Shown: in pieces, positions 6,324-12,871 of the stretch
Position numbering within the stretch: the stretch's first letter is position 1
Layout of the letters: every line of letters starts with the position of its first letter
From: Neorhizobium sp. UBA7851
Lineage (GTDB): Bacteria > Pseudomonadota > Alphaproteobacteria > Rhizobiales > Rhizobiaceae
Assembly (NCBI GenBank): GCA_002500765.1
Contig: DLSX01000106.1
Location: forward strand, 1-12,871
DNA: 12,871 nt
Reading direction: 5' to 3'
Notes under the pieces: model-generated
Seen by the model: only the letters and a program-made list of their open reading frames with translations
Database searches by the model: none
Told to the model about the DNA's origin: nothing
Translations under genes and position numbers: made by a program

Positions 6324-7739
6324 ATGAGTGATATCCAGGACGACACCCTCATCAGCCAGAAAACCGGCGGCGAGGGGCACGATATCTATTCCGAAGACGG
6401 TTCGATCCGGTCTGATTTTCTGGCGCGCGTCGGTGCGGCTGTCGCCGATCGGGATGTGCTCTTTCTCCGCCAGAATGTCGCCAAACTGCACGAATCGGAA
6501 CTCGGCGACCTGCTCGAATCGATCCTTCCGGATCAGCGCCTGGCGCTGGTCAAACTGCTCGGCAAGGATTTCGACCTCACGGCGCTGACCGAAGTCGACG
6601 AAGCCATCCGTATGGAGATCGTCGATCAGATGCCGAACGAGCAGATCGCGGCGGCGATCGGTGATCTCGATTCGGACGATGCTGTCTACATTCTCGAAGA
6701 TCTCGACCATCAGGACCGGGAAGAAATTCTCGCGCAACTGCCGTTTACCGAGCGGGTGCGTCTGCGCCGCGCGCTGGATTATCCCGAAAGCTCGGCCGGT
6801 CGCCGCATGCAGACGGAATTCGTCGCCGTGCCGCCGTTCTGGACCGTCGGCCAGACGATCGACTATCTGCGCGACGAGGAAAATCTGCCGGACAGCTTTT
6901 CGCAGATCTTCGTGATCGACTCGACATTCCGGCTTCTCGGCATCATCGATCTCGACCGCATCCTGCGCTGCAAGCGGCAGGTGCGGATCGAAACGATCAT
7001 GCGGGAGACCAATCACCCGATTCCCGCCGACATGGACCAGGAAGAAGCGGCCCAGATTTTCGAGCAGTATGACCTTTTGTCCGCCGCCGTCGTCGACGAC
7101 AACGGCCGCCTGGTCGGTGTCTTGACCATTGATGACGTGGTCGACGTGATCCAGGAAGAGGCGGAAGAGGATTTCCGGCGGCTGTCGGGCGTCGGTGACG
7201 AAGAACTTTCCGATACCGTGAAGGACACCTCGCGGTCGCGCGTCCCGTGGCTGATGGTCAACCTCGTTACCGCTTTCCTGTCTGCATCCGTCATCGGGCT
7301 GTTCGAGGCGACGATCGAGGAGATCGTGGCGCTTGCCATCCTGATGCCGATCGTCGCCGGCATGGGCGGCAATGCCGGGTCTCAGACCATGACGGTGACG
7401 GTGCGAGCGCTTGCCACCCGCGACCTCGATATCCACAATGCCTGGCGCGTCGTTCGCCGTGAGGCAGGTGTCGGCCTCATCAATGGCATGCTGTTCGGAA
7501 CCGTCGTCGGCTCCGTGGCGGGCTGGTGGTTCGCGGATTACCATCTTGGAATGGTGATCGCCTCGGCAATGATGATCAACATGTTCGCAGCGGCGATGGC
7601 AGGCATGATGATTCCGCTTCTGCTGGACAGGGCGGGAACCGATCCGGCCGTGTCGTCTGCCGTTTTCGTCACCGCGATCACCGACATGACCGGGTTCATG
7701 AGTTTCCTTGGCCTTGCGACACTGTGGCTGCTACGGTAG
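6324..7739 (+). CDS. mgtE: Magnesium transporter MgtE
   Basis: MgtE is a Mg2+-gated Mg2+ channel of the inner membrane. The 471-residue protein shows the family's order: an N-terminal helical superhelix domain (about 35-135, with repeats such as LPDQRLALVKLL and LDSDDAVYILEDL), two CBS domains (about 140-270; FVIDSTFRLLGIIDLDRIL and AVVDDNGRLVGVLTIDDVVDVI), and five membrane helices from about residue 285. The conserved GGNAGSQ (348-354) is present, as is the last-helix TDMTGF with Asp454, the counterpart of the pore Asp known from the Thermus protein. I start at the ATG at 6324, seven bases after GAGG; a TTG just before it is in frame but too close to the ribosome binding site. The gene seems monocistronic, ending just before the MerR promoter. 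Confidence 0.95.
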   Translation: MSDIQDDTLISQKTGGEGHDIYSEDGSIRSDFLARVGAAVADRDVLFLRQNVAKLHESELGDLLESILPDQRLALVKLLGKDFDLTALTEVDEAIRMEIVDQMPNEQIAAAIGDLDSDDAVYILEDLDHQDREEILAQLPFTERVRLRRALDYPESSAGRRMQTEFVAVPPFWTVGQTIDYLRDEENLPDSFSQIFVIDSTFRLLGIIDLDRILRCKRQVRIETIMRETNHPIPADMDQEEAAQIFEQYDLLSAAVVDDNGRLVGVLTIDDVVDVIQEEAEEDFRRLSGVGDEELSDTVKDTSRSRVPWLMVNLVTAFLSASVIGLFEATIEEIVALAILMPIVAGMGGNAGSQTMTVTVRALATRDLDIHNAWRVVRREAGVGLINGMLFGTVVGSVAGWWFADYHLGMVIASAMMINMFAAAMAGMMIPLLLDRAGTDPAVSSAVFVTAITDMTGFMSFLGLATLWLLR

Positions 7740-7746
7740 CTGCAGT

Positions 7747-7775
7747 TTGACTGTTACGTAAAAGTCAATTATTTT
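7747..7775 (+). promoter_or_regulatory. Promoter with overlapping 22-base palindrome upstream of the MerR-family gene
   Basis: A -35 box TTGACT (7747-7752) and a -10 box TATTTT (7770-7775) are separated by exactly 17 bases. A near-perfect palindrome covers the -35 box and almost all of the spacer (7747-7768): TTGACTGTTAC against GTAAAAGTCAA, matching at 10 of 11 positions, with TTACGTAA at its core. This arrangement, 24 bases before the GTG start of the regulator, strongly suggests that the regulator controls its own gene. The palindrome begins eight bases after the mgtE stop. Confidence 0.6.
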
Positions 7776-7799
7776 CGCGGGCCACAGCAGGGAAACGAC

Positions 7800-8186
7800 G
7801 TGGATAAATATTACAGCATAACCGAGCTGACGCGCGAATTCGGCGTGTCGACGCGCACGCTCCGATTCTACGAGGATGAAGGCCTGATCCATCCCGAGCG
7901 CCGTGGACGCACACGTCTCTTCCGGGCAACCGATCGCCGTCTCATCCAGGAAATTCTCCGCGGCCGGCGTATCGGTTTCACCATTGCCGAAATCCGCGAG
8001 ATCATCCAGGTCTACAAGGAGCCGCCCGGCGAGATGGGCCAGCTCAAGCTGCTGATGAAGCGCGTCGACGAAAAGCGCAACGAGCTTCGCCAGAAGCGCA
8101 AGGATATCGACGAAACGCTGACCGAACTCGACAATGTCGAGGAAGCTTGCCTCACGCGCCTGGCCGAAATCGGCGTCGGCACGTGA
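7800..8186 (+). CDS. MerR-family transcriptional regulator
   Basis: The 128-residue protein starts with a MerR winged helix-turn-helix (about 5-73: YSITELTREFGVSTRTLRFYEDEGLIHPERRG, then the wing and RRIGFTIAEIREII), and continues in a long charged helix (about 82-115, KRVDEKRNELRQKRKDIDETLTEL) that should form the dimer coiled coil. The effector end is very short and has a single Cys (117), so it lacks the paired cysteines of metal-sensing MerR, CueR or ZntR. In layout it resembles LiuR-type regulators, which control branched-chain amino acid and acyl-CoA oxidation genes, but no such gene is in this window. The start is GTG with AGGG upstream. It converges on the DUF1624 gene with an 11-base gap. 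Autoregulation is likely, given the palindrome over its promoter. Confidence 0.9.
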   Translation: MDKYYSITELTREFGVSTRTLRFYEDEGLIHPERRGRTRLFRATDRRLIQEILRGRRIGFTIAEIREIIQVYKEPPGEMGQLKLLMKRVDEKRNELRQKRKDIDETLTELDNVEEACLTRLAEIGVGT

Positions 8187-8197
8187 CGCGCCGAGCT

Positions 8198-9205
8198 CTA
8201 CTCAATTTCGGCCGAACATTGCTTATAGATTGACAGGACGCGTTCGTCGTCGGCCGGTATCTTGCCGAATGTAAGCGGAGCAAGCAGAGACTGTTCTGTC
8301 AGCTGGCGCGTTGCGCAGTCGCAGAATCGCTGTGAGACGCTGATGTCATATCCCTGGGACTGAATTTGCGCGTTACATCCTCTGGCGTAAGATGCGGCCG
8401 GATCAGGTGGGCTGACGAGCCAGAACAGATAGACCAGACCCAGCAGGATCGGTTGGTGCACCAGATAGACGATCAGGCTCTTGCGCCCCGCCTTGGCGAG
8501 TAAAGTGTCCTTGCGTTGAAGCTGCGCCAGTCGGCTGGTCCAGCCGCGGGCGATTGCGAGCCGGGTGACTGCGATACCCGCCAGCAGCGCTGCCAGCCAG
8601 GGAAACAGCGGCACGTAGTCGTTCGAACGCGGCGTCAGTTCGGCAAAACCGATCCAGGCCAGCCAGCGCGTGTCGAACAGCGGTGATTGCAGCATGCCCG
8701 GCATGATCGCGGCGTCGATGAACATGCCGACAGCGATCAGGATCGGGACGGCGAAGGCGATGGCGAGCGGTGCTTGCAGGAAGGCAAGGCCGATCAGGCT
8801 CGACACGGTGATATTGTGCAATATGCCGAAAAAGATCCATTCCTGCGGAAAGATGAAGAACGTCGCGATGCTGATCGCGATAGCCGCGCCTGCAACGACG
8901 GCCAGACGTTTTGCGAATGCATGCCAGCGGATGCCGCGACCATGCGCCAGAACCAGGCTCACGCCGGCGAGGAACAGGAATGAGCTGGCGATTGAGCGGG
9001 CGTAAAGGCGGAAAAAGCCCTGGGTCGCCGTGCCGGGATCGACATAGCCGAAAAACTCCAGATCCCAGGTGAAATGATAGGTGGCCATAGCGATTAGGGC
9101 TATGCCGCGAAGCGTGTCGATCAGCAGGATGCGCGGCGGGCGCTCGCCTTCAGGCTGTGTCGGGGTGTCGGCTGCAGTCACTCTATTTATATCCTCAGTC
9201 GTCAT
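8198..9205 (-). CDS. DUF1624 / heparan-alpha-glucosaminide N-acetyltransferase-like membrane protein
   Basis: The 335-residue inner-membrane protein starts its first helix with RILLIDTLRG (25-34), followed by YHFTWDL (43-49), whose His is in the region of the acetyl-carrying His of animal HGSNAT. About eight hydrophobic helices follow, ending with SLIVYLVHQPILLGLVYLFWL. Such proteins are thought to pass acyl groups across the membrane to a sugar or other acceptor; the substrate here is unknown. After the last helix comes a tail of about 60 residues with four cysteines (277, 295, 297, 330). The ATG at 9205 overlaps the end of the DUF599 gene, so the two are coupled. A GTG at 9181 with GAGGA about ten bases upstream is an alternative start that would remove eight residues. 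Confidence 0.85.
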   Translation of the reverse strand: MTTEDINRVTAADTPTQPEGERPPRILLIDTLRGIALIAMATYHFTWDLEFFGYVDPGTATQGFFRLYARSIASSFLFLAGVSLVLAHGRGIRWHAFAKRLAVVAGAAIAISIATFFIFPQEWIFFGILHNITVSSLIGLAFLQAPLAIAFAVPILIAVGMFIDAAIMPGMLQSPLFDTRWLAWIGFAELTPRSNDYVPLFPWLAALLAGIAVTRLAIARGWTSRLAQLQRKDTLLAKAGRKSLIVYLVHQPILLGLVYLFWLVSPPDPAASYARGCNAQIQSQGYDISVSQRFCDCATRQLTEQSLLAPLTFGKIPADDERVLSIYKQCSAEIE

Positions 9206-9887
9206 CCATGATGGCAAGCCGTGCCTCGGAAAAATACTGGCGACGGATCAGTGCGACGATGATGATCACCGTCGTTGCCATGAATACATAGGGCCCGGCG
9301 AACCAACCGAGATAGCCGATCGACAGAAAAAGTGTCCGGAGGCCGGAATTGAAGTGTTTGGCGGCGATCATGTTCATCCGGATGACGTGATCCGCCGCCC
9401 TGCGGGCGGCTTCGGGATTGGCTTCGGCTTCCTTGGTCATCGGCAGCCCGCCGAACAGGATGGTGCAGTAATTGAACAGCCGGTAGGCCCAGCCGAACTT
9501 GAAAAAGGCGTGGCCGAGAAGGAAAGCCAGCCCGCCGACCTTCATTTCGAAGACGGCCTGTCCACCGTAAGGCACGAAGGGCAGGTGGGAAAACACCGCA
9601 TTCACTTTGTCGGTCGAGCCGAGAAGCGCAAAACAGCTGCCGAGTGCGAAGATCGAGGACGTCGCGAAAAACGCCGTGCCGTTCTGCAATCCGGCAAAGA
9701 TCTGCGTGTCGATCATCCGCAATTCGCGTTTCAGCGCGTTGTAGATCCAGCGATGCCGGCGCTCGACCATGGCCTGGTTGAGGCTGAGGCGCGGCAGCAG
9801 CCTGGCTCCCGAACCGGCCGTGAACCACGAATAAAGCGACCAGAGAAGGGCGAAGAGGGCAAGCGCGATGTAATCTGCCAGAATCAT
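9195..9887 (-). CDS. DUF599 family membrane protein
   Basis: This 230-residue protein matches DUF599 in length and pattern: an N-terminal helix ILADYIALALFALLWSLYSWF, a conserved basic loop with RRHRWIYNALKRELRMIDTQIFAGLQNGTAFFATSSIFALGS, a third region GGLAFLLGHAFFKFGWAYRLFNYCTILFGG, and the C-terminal pair HFNSGLRTLFLSIGYLGWF and AGPYVFMATTVIIIVALIRR. It is an inner-membrane protein with four or so helices; no biochemical role is established for the family. Its stop codon lies downstream of the DUF1624 ATG, so the two genes overlap by 11 bases and probably act together. I see no strong ribosome binding site before the ATG at 9887. Confidence 0.9.
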   Translation of the reverse strand: MILADYIALALFALLWSLYSWFTAGSGARLLPRLSLNQAMVERRHRWIYNALKRELRMIDTQIFAGLQNGTAFFATSSIFALGSCFALLGSTDKVNAVFSHLPFVPYGGQAVFEMKVGGLAFLLGHAFFKFGWAYRLFNYCTILFGGLPMTKEAEANPEAARRAADHVIRMNMIAAKHFNSGLRTLFLSIGYLGWFAGPYVFMATTVIIIVALIRRQYFSEARLAIMDDD

Positions 9888-10152
9888 GAAAAACTGCCGG
9901 GAGCCGAAATCGTATCATCCGACTTTTGCTTTGTTTCAGCGGTCGCGGCAAGGGGAGCGACGGCTCGATGCCGAGAGTTTGTGTGGACTTGCGCATGGGC
10001 GCACGAGGCAGCATATGTGATCCGCGCGTCATGTCGTTGCTGTCCAATACGGTGTCGGATCGCCAACATGACGGCACACTCATATGGCATAGGCTCGAAC
10101 TGCGCTTCACCGGGCATCCGGCCTCTGGTCAGTATCTGGATTGTAGACTTCC

Positions 10153-11553
10153 ATGTTTCTATCTGTCTTCGACGTTTTCAAGATCGGTATCGGCCCTTCG
10201 AGCTCCCATACGATGGGGCCGATGTCGGCAGCGAACCGGTTTCTCGAGCTCATTCTTTCCGACGATTGGCCGCGTCCAGCCGGTGCGCATGTGGCGGCAT
10301 TGCAGGCTTCGCTGCACGGCTCGCTTGCCTTTACCGGCATCGGTCACGGAACCGGCCGGGCGGTCATTCTCGGATTGATGGGAGAGGCGCCGAATACCGT
10401 TGATCCCGATCGCATGGACGAGATCATCGATCAGGTCGAGCGGACGGGACGGGTGACGCCGCCCGGTCATCCGGCCTATGATTTTCAGCCGAAGACCGAC
10501 CTCGTTTTCGACAAGAAACAGGCTCTGCCCGGTCATGCCAACGGAATGAGTTTCTCGGCGCTCGACAGGAATGGCCGGCTGCTCCTCAAACGCATCTATT
10601 ATTCGATCGGCGGCGGTTTCGTCGTCACCGATACCGAACTTGAGGCAATGCGCGCCACGAAGGACGCAGGCGGCGGCGAGCGCGTGCCTTATCCGTTTTC
10701 GACGGCCAGGCAGATGCTGGACATGTCCCGTGGTGCGGGTCTGTCGATCGCGCAGATGAAGCGCGCCAACGAGTTGACCCGCACGGGCGAGCAGGCGCTG
10801 GACGATGGGATCGATGCCATCTGGGATGCGATGAACGGCTGTATCGACCGAGGCCTGAAGGTTGACGGCATCATGCCGGGCGGGTTGAAGGTCAAGCGGC
10901 GGGCGAGGGCGATCCATGACCGCCTCAACGAGGAATGGCGCAGCAACAGGCCCAATCCGCTTCTCGCCAATGACTGGCTCTCGGTCTACGCGATGGCGGT
11001 GAACGAGGAAAATGCCGGCGGCGGCCGCGTCGTCACCGCACCGACCAATGGCGCTGCCGGCGTCATTCCGGCGACGCTGAAATATTTCCTCCATTTTCAC
11101 GAGGATGCGACGAAAGCGGATATCCGCGAGTTCCTGCTGACGGCTGCCGCGATCGGCGGCATCATCAAGCACAATGCCTCGATTTCCGGCGCCGAAGTCG
11201 GTTGTCAGGGCGAGGTGGGGTCCGCGGCCGCTATGGCTGCAGCCGGGCTTGCCGCCGTCATGGGCGGCTCGCCGGAGCAGATCGAGAACGCCGCCGAGAT
11301 TGCGCTCGAACACCATCTCGGCATGACATGCGATCCGATTGCCGGCCTCGTGCAGGTGCCCTGCATCGAAAGAAATGCACTCGGCGCGGTCAAGGCCGTG
11401 ACGGCCGCCTCGCTTGCCATCAAGGGTGACGGAACGCATTTCGTGCCGCTCGACGCCTGTATCGAGACGATGCGCCAGACCGGCAACGACATGAGCGAGA
11501 AGTACAAGGAAACCTCCACGGGCGGGCTTGCCGTCAATGTGGTGGAGTGCTGA
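10153..11553 (+). CDS. sdaA: L-serine ammonia-lyase (single chain, iron-sulphur)
   Basis: This 466-residue enzyme converts L-serine to pyruvate and ammonia with a [4Fe-4S] cluster. The N-terminus MFLSVFDVFKIGIGPSSSHTMGPM is the family signature. Three cluster cysteines are present: C351 (GCQGEVGSA), C393 (MTCDPIAG) and C404 (VPCIERNA). Their spacing of 42 and 11 matches the Legionella enzyme. The protein ends in Cys466 (NVVEC), which corresponds to the C-terminal Cys that occupies the cluster in the Legionella structure (the tail-in-mouth arrangement), so the enzyme is probably autoinhibited and activated by serine. The start is set by the family N-terminus, although no clear ribosome binding site precedes it. 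The 265-base region upstream (9888-10152), shared with DUF599, holds no gene that I can support. Confidence 0.96.
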   Translation: MFLSVFDVFKIGIGPSSSHTMGPMSAANRFLELILSDDWPRPAGAHVAALQASLHGSLAFTGIGHGTGRAVILGLMGEAPNTVDPDRMDEIIDQVERTGRVTPPGHPAYDFQPKTDLVFDKKQALPGHANGMSFSALDRNGRLLLKRIYYSIGGGFVVTDTELEAMRATKDAGGGERVPYPFSTARQMLDMSRGAGLSIAQMKRANELTRTGEQALDDGIDAIWDAMNGCIDRGLKVDGIMPGGLKVKRRARAIHDRLNEEWRSNRPNPLLANDWLSVYAMAVNEENAGGGRVVTAPTNGAAGVIPATLKYFLHFHEDATKADIREFLLTAAAIGGIIKHNASISGAEVGCQGEVGSAAAMAAAGLAAVMGGSPEQIENAAEIALEHHLGMTCDPIAGLVQVPCIERNALGAVKAVTAASLAIKGDGTHFVPLDACIETMRQTGNDMSEKYKETSTGGLAVNVVEC

Positions 11554-11624
11554 TCGCGCTGATGATTGTGGACCCGGTCGGGATTTGACTTGACTGGCGC
11601 CCTTCGCGGGTCTTCAAGCCGGTC

Positions 11625-12062
11625 ATGGCTCTTCATCTTATCAAGCTTTGCGTCGGCGCCGACAGTATCCAGGATCTCAGGGACTGGGTTTCCGAGCGCT
11701 CACTGACCGCGATGGCTGCCGGCCTCGAGCCGCACAGTATCCATACGACCCGCATGGTTCCCAAGCGGGTGGAAGAGCTGCTCGACGGCGGCTCTCTCTA
11801 TTGGGTCATCAAGGGGCAGGTTTCCGCTCGGCAGAATTTGCTCGATCTGCGCACCTTTACAGGTGGTGACGGCATTCAGAGGTGTGAGCTGGTTTTGGGA
11901 CCGGAGGTCATCGAAACCGCGTCCCAGCCGAAGCGGCCGTTCCAGGGCTGGCGGTATCTGAAGGACGAGGAGAAGCCGCGCGATCTCGGAGCTCTCGGCG
12001 ACGATGTCGCGGCGCTGCCGGAGGACTTGCGCCGCGAACTGTCCGATCTTGGACTGCTTTAA
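11625..12062 (+). CDS. DUF1489 family protein
   Basis: The 145-residue protein matches DUF1489, a family of unknown function that I recall chiefly from alphaproteobacteria. Characteristic stretches are ALHLIKLCVGADSIQDL at the start, HTTRMVPKRVEELLDGGSLYWVIKGQVSARQ in the middle and RPFQGWRYLKDEEKPRDL near the end. It is soluble, with no signal peptide, and two cysteines (9 and 87). The conserved RMVPKR...YWVIKG and GWRYL parts suggest a small nucleic-acid or ligand-binding protein, but this is only an impression. It follows sdaA by 71 bases; no terminator is evident between them, so readthrough is possible. Its stop overlaps the stop of the convergent 92-residue gene by a few bases. Confidence 0.9.
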   Translation: MALHLIKLCVGADSIQDLRDWVSERSLTAMAAGLEPHSIHTTRMVPKRVEELLDGGSLYWVIKGQVSARQNLLDLRTFTGGDGIQRCELVLGPEVIETASQPKRPFQGWRYLKDEEKPRDLGALGDDVAALPEDLRRELSDLGLL

Positions 12063-12337
12063 GCGATCGTTCTTGCCGGAATTTTCATCCTGACCGGTGC
12101 ACGGCCGGAATGTGCGGACACATGCAGGTGGATGCCGACCTCCGGCTGGGACTGGCGCCAGGCGCGTGCGCCGTGGCTCAGCAGCAGGGACACCAGATCC
12201 CGTGTCTTTTCCTTCGAGCGGGTCAGGCCCAGGCCTGCCAGCCGCATTGCCGCTTCGTGAAGCGGATTGAGTGCCACGCCCTTGGCCCGCGATAGATGGG
12301 CCGTTCCGAAATTGGCGCTATTTTCATTCATTCCCAT
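12059..12337 (-). CDS. Small hypothetical protein
   Basis: I do not recognise this 92-residue protein. It has a plausible composition, with an amphipathic helix-rich centre (NPLHEAAMRLAGLGLTRSKEKTRDLVSLLLSHGARAW) and no signal peptide or membrane segment. The start could be ATG 12337 or the ATG two codons later at 12331 (MNENSANFG), and neither has a strong ribosome binding site. The stop overlaps the stop of the DUF1489 gene by three bases in a tail-to-tail arrangement. The alternative plus-strand frame (12110-12295) is shorter and richer in Cys and Gln, and is less convincing. The gene call rests only on frame length and composition. Confidence 0.5.
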   Translation of the reverse strand: MGMNENSANFGTAHLSRAKGVALNPLHEAAMRLAGLGLTRSKEKTRDLVSLLLSHGARAWRQSQPEVGIHLHVSAHSGRAPVRMKIPARTIA

Positions 12338-12398
12338 CGGAAACCCCGTTTACACATTACACTTCGAGATTTCGCCGAGCCGTTTCCGGCCCGGTGTC

Positions 12399-12424
12399 GG
12401 GGAGAGGGCTTTGGCCCTCACCCC
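12399..12424. repeat. GC-rich hairpin just after the SPOR-protein stop
   Basis: Two 11-base arms, one starting GGGGAGAGGGC and the other GCCCTCACCCC, pair with a single A-A mismatch around a four-base loop. The element is next to the stop of the minus-strand SPOR gene and may end its transcript, but on that strand no T run follows. Similar G- and C-rich hairpins are common as dispersed intergenic repeats in proteobacterial genomes, so it could be one copy of a REP-like family. Confidence 0.45.
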
Positions 12425-12425
12425 T

Positions 12426-12871
12426 TTACTGCATCGATGCCCAGCAGCCTACGCCCTTCTTTTTCAGGGCGTTGCAGGCATCGACCGCGGTCTTCTGGTC
12501 GTCGAAACCACCGAAGCGGGCGCGGTAAATCTGTTCGCCCTTGTTGCTGAAGGCGACAGTAAAGGGTTTGGCGGAACGCAATACCTTGCCGCCTTTATCC
12601 TGCGCGTTTTGCAGGAGATCGAGAGCCATCTTCTCGCTCGGAGAGACGCCGATCTGAATGACCCAGCCGGACATGGCCGAAGCCGGAGCGCGGGTCGAAG
12701 CCGTCGTGACCTGATCGACCGGCTCGGAAGGCAGGTCGCTACGGATGGCAGCGGCTTCGCGCTTGGGCACGGATGCCGGGGGCGTGATTGCAGCCAGTGC
12801 CTGGGTTGCAGACCTGCTCTGCGCGCTTTCGCCGGCATAGGCGGAAGCGGACGCCGCTGTCATCTTCGGCA
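12426..12871 (-). CDS. C-terminal part of a SPOR-domain protein, probably a D-alanyl-D-alanine carboxypeptidase (partial)
   Basis: The open frame continues past the right edge (the codons before the Met at 12863 read Pro-Lys), so only the last 147 or so residues are visible. They consist of an Ala/Ser/Pro-rich linker (to about base 12670) and a SPOR domain (about 12668-12429): SGWVIQIGVSPSEKMALDLLQNAQDKGG, then YRARFGGFDDQKTAVDACNALKKKGVGCWASMQ. SPOR domains bind peptidoglycan stripped of stem peptides, mostly at the division site, so the protein acts in the periplasm. Rhizobial low-molecular-weight D,D-carboxypeptidases end in very similar SPOR domains with the ACNALKK...CWAS pattern, which is why I suggest that family. 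The catalytic part lies outside the window. Two Cys in the SPOR domain may form a disulphide. Confidence 0.8.
   Translation of the reverse strand, partial: PKMTAASASAYAGESAQSRSATQALAAITPPASVPKREAAAIRSDLPSEPVDQVTTASTRAPASAMSGWVIQIGVSPSEKMALDLLQNAQDKGGKVLRSAKPFTVAFSNKGEQIYRARFGGFDDQKTAVDACNALKKKGVGCWASMQ

Noticed and set aside
6267..7544. A 425-residue minus-strand open frame opposite mgtE
   Set aside because: It is the antisense shadow of mgtE, typical of high-GC coding DNA, with His/Asp/Arg-rich low-plausibility sequence.
10012..10086. A dispersed dyad upstream of sdaA (CATATG and CGTCATGT, mirrored by ACATGACG and CATATG)
   Set aside because: The arms are short, unequally spaced and 31 bases apart; CATATG is itself a palindrome. 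Chance matches of this kind are expected.
9081..10403. A 440-residue plus-strand open frame
   Set aside because: It runs antisense through the DUF1624 and DUF599 genes and into sdaA in the wrong frame; no domain and an unlikely composition.
10159..11439. A 426-residue minus-strand open frame opposite sdaA
   Set aside because: It is an antisense shadow of a well-supported gene.
11585..11595. Two overlapping TTGACT boxes upstream of the DUF1489 gene
   Set aside because: Neither is followed by an acceptable -10 box at 16-18 bases.
1..12871. A defence island, CRISPR array or biosynthetic cluster
   Set aside because: No repeat array, nuclease, helicase, toxin-antitoxin pair or clustered biosynthetic enzymes are present; the window reads as ordinary chromosome.

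Overview
The window looks like a stretch of ordinary alphaproteobacterial (Rhizobiales, Rhizobium/Agrobacterium-like) chromosome. The reasons are the GC-rich coding sequence, the close resemblance of most products to conserved rhizobial proteins (DUF1489, DUF599, LipB, single-chain SdaA, a SPOR-tailed protein), the dense compact gene order, and the absence of transposases, integrases, phage genes or CRISPR repeats. This assignment rests on recalled family resemblance, not on a search.

Layout. At the left edge is the first codons of a minus-strand gene whose N-terminus (MDVRAAV) matches glutathione-dependent formaldehyde/alcohol dehydrogenases. Then, all on the minus strand, come a GNAT acetyltransferase, an unrecognised 234-residue protein and a 10-TM EamA/DMT exporter. 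A 360-base gap without a gene leads to a small plus-strand exported protein whose Shine-Dalgarno sits inside a hairpin. A minus-strand tRNA-Leu(GAG) follows, with a textbook terminator. Next, on the plus strand, is lipB (octanoyl transferase for lipoate synthesis) closely coupled to an OsmC-family protein. Facing these on the minus strand are two tandem BON-domain proteins and a peptide-deformylase-like protein that has lost two of the three metal ligands. Divergent from the last is mgtE (Mg2+ channel), followed by a MerR-family regulator that has a strong promoter overlapping a 22-base near-perfect palindrome. On the minus strand follow an overlapping pair: a DUF599 membrane protein and a DUF1624/HGSNAT-like membrane acyltransferase with a cysteine-bearing tail. 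On the plus strand are sdaA (L-serine deaminase, iron-sulphur, ending in the ligand Cys) and a DUF1489 protein. The right edge has a small minus-strand hypothetical gene and the C-terminal end of a SPOR-domain protein, probably a D,D-carboxypeptidase.

How the genes work together. Only a few neighbours suggest joint function: lipB with OsmC (3-base gap), the BON pair (tandem, 53-base gap), and the DUF599/DUF1624 pair (overlapping). The rest looks like independent housekeeping and accessory genes. I do not see a large undescribed multi-gene system here. The observations most worth a second look are local: the degenerate deformylase, the operator-promoter of the MerR gene, the hairpin that hides the ribosome binding site of the small exported protein, and the signal-less BON pair.
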